Assembly (NCBI GenBank): GCA_037893225.1 | Contig: JAZGUH010000328.1 | Location: forward strand, 620,001 to 684,000 | DNA length: 64,000 nucleotides | Direction: 5' to 3' | DNA from: Hippasteria phrygiana | Lineage: Eukaryota > Echinodermata > Asteroidea > Valvatida > Goniasteridae | Shown: one piece after another, positions 63,008 through 64,000 of the stretch | How positions within the stretch are numbered: the first letter of the stretch is position 1 | How the letters are laid out: every line of letters begins with the position of its first letter | Translations under genes and position numbers: made by a program | Notes under the pieces: model-generated | What the model was told of the DNA's origin: nothing | Seen by the model: only the letters and a program-made list of their open reading frames with translations | Database searches by the model: none

Positions 63008-63441
63008 GTACCGGTTGGCTATTACAGAAATCAAATTGGAGAAAGGCTATAAATGGTTCTGAAACAATCAACTGGTTGGGGCGTGCACTAGTTAACTAGT
63101 GTTGACATTATTGTACTGCGCAGACATTTTTTCAAACTATACTATTAGGCAAGATAAGCCAAAACTCTGAAGAAAAGAGAAATGTCACAAATCGAATTCA
63201 TTTTGACTTGCTTTATGAATTTAATAATTTTCATTTTACCAACTAGTTCATATTTAGAAAATGCCTTTGGTTATTGGCACAACAGGGAAGCAGTAACTTA
63301 AGCATGCACTGAATGAAATGCAATAGCTTTGCAATGGATGTTTATTGTTAGTGCACCATTATTCTTTTGTTGTTCATAGTGACATGGAATAAACAAAAAA
63401 CTCTTCATAACCCTAATTACTCACCAACTGAAAGGTCCACC

Positions 63442-64000
63442 ATGGTTCGCTACAGAAAGGGCATGTTTAAGAGGAAAAAAGCCTATTTTAAAAAAGGCAA
63501 TGGTCTGACATGTCAGTTGATAAGAGAAAAGGCTGATGTTTCATCTTTCTATATCAGACCCACAAATGAACAATTGCAACTGGCCTTTCCCAGAGATGAG
63601 CGAGGTTCTTTCTACAACCCACCAGGTGCCAGAACTAATAAAACTGTGATGGTGCTGCGACCGAAAATTGAGGAAATAACGCCGATAAGCAGACTCCAAA
63701 GGGAAGGAGCCGACAACTTGAACCCAGGCGGCTACAGAATTGTTCATGTCAACACTACAGTTGAGACAAGTGTTCGAGCTACCCTGGACCATCAGCATGC
63801 GAATCCTGACTGTGATGGCTGGCCTCAGCTACAGGCAGAGCAAGAAACACACTGGGGCCTTGCTGTTTCAGAGGTGCTGTCATGCAACAAGTGCTACTTC
63901 TCGACAGGAAGGAAGAAGCTGTACTCAGAGATACCTCAGGTCAGCAGAGGCCGACGCACTGCAACTCCAAACATGGCCTTTTAGGTTGGTCTCCTCAACC
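63442..64000 (+). pseudogene. Mutator-like transposase, copy T16 (N-terminal part)
   Basis: Frame A from the Kozak-type ATG to the same stop (63984) that ends it in the other copies; the rest is beyond the window. Confidence 0.8.

Larger units (their letters stand above)
1..64000 (+). repeat. Tandem array of a ~4.35 kb composite unit spanning the whole window
   Basis: The same gene order recurs head to tail with no unique DNA between copies. Measured between successive endonuclease stop codons, the periods are 4404, 3109, 4404, 4378, 4326, 4378, 4351, 4352, 4325, 4416, 4377, 4351, 4429 and 4351 bp. Apart from the 3109-bp deleted unit, every length equals 4170 bp plus 13 bp times the minisatellite copy number, minus 1 when the transposase A run has nine instead of ten bases. 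I see only about ten single-base differences among units, so the copies are very young or are being homogenised. Both window ends lie inside the transposase, so neither array boundary is visible. It is not an rDNA, histone or snRNA cluster: none of those genes is recognisable. Confidence 0.98.
61160..64000 (+). repeat. Array unit 15, cut by the window end
   Basis: 17 minisatellite copies and an intact EGF exon; the sequence ends inside the first transposase frame. Confidence 0.95.

Noticed and set aside
1..64000. Ribosomal, histone, snRNA or tRNA gene cluster
   Set aside because: Searched by eye for rRNA cores, histone motifs, and tRNA A and B boxes; none seen.

Overview
The whole 64 kb window is one tandem array of a composite repeat unit of about 4.35 kb, read in a single orientation. 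It holds a partial unit, fourteen complete units (one with a large internal deletion) and a final partial unit. No unique flanking DNA is visible, so the true array is longer than the window. Unit starts, taken arbitrarily at the stop codon of the minus-strand endonuclease gene, are 1209, 5613, 8722, 13126, 17504, 21830, 26208, 30559, 34911, 39236, 43652, 48029, 52380, 56809 and 61160.

The DNA is from an animal genome, most likely an aquatic invertebrate; I cannot name the species. The evidence is an EGF-like domain encoded as a phase 1-1 exon with AG/GT splice sites, a transposase of the Mutator-like family common in metazoan genomes, GTAAGT donors on the minus strand, Kozak-type context at the transposase ATG, and no bacterial gene organisation.

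Order within a unit: (1) a small minus-strand ORF encoding a His-Cys-box (His-Me finger, I-PpoI-like) endonuclease with its active-site and zinc residues present; (2) about 880 bp without a gene, holding possible 5' introns of that ORF, a perfect 18-bp palindrome, a CTCF-like motif, a T tract and a C-rich stretch; (3) a short terminal-inverted-repeat element whose interior is a perfect 13-bp minisatellite of 12 to 20 copies; (4) a 117-bp EGF-like exon on the plus strand; (5) about 430 bp of intron-like DNA with a perfect 16-bp palindrome; (6) a plus-strand Mutator-like DDE transposase already broken by two frameshifts shared by every copy that covers them. About 95 bp separate its stop from the convergent endonuclease ORF of the next unit.

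Nearly all length variation between units is accounted for by minisatellite copy number (multiples of 13 bp) and by a 10A/9A run in the transposase. The few SNPs form blocks (units 6+7 repeated as 8+9; units 12 to 14 sharing private variants), which indicates recent segmental duplication and homogenisation. Unit 2 has lost its EGF exon and the 5' part of its transposase by a deletion with 4 bp of microhomology.

The genes do not form a known pathway. The most interesting reading is that a symmetric EGF exon, together with dead transposon DNA and an apparently intact homing-type endonuclease, was amplified as a block. If transcribed on the plus strand, the array could splice fourteen identical EGF domains in frame. 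Whether the endonuclease takes part in array turnover is open.
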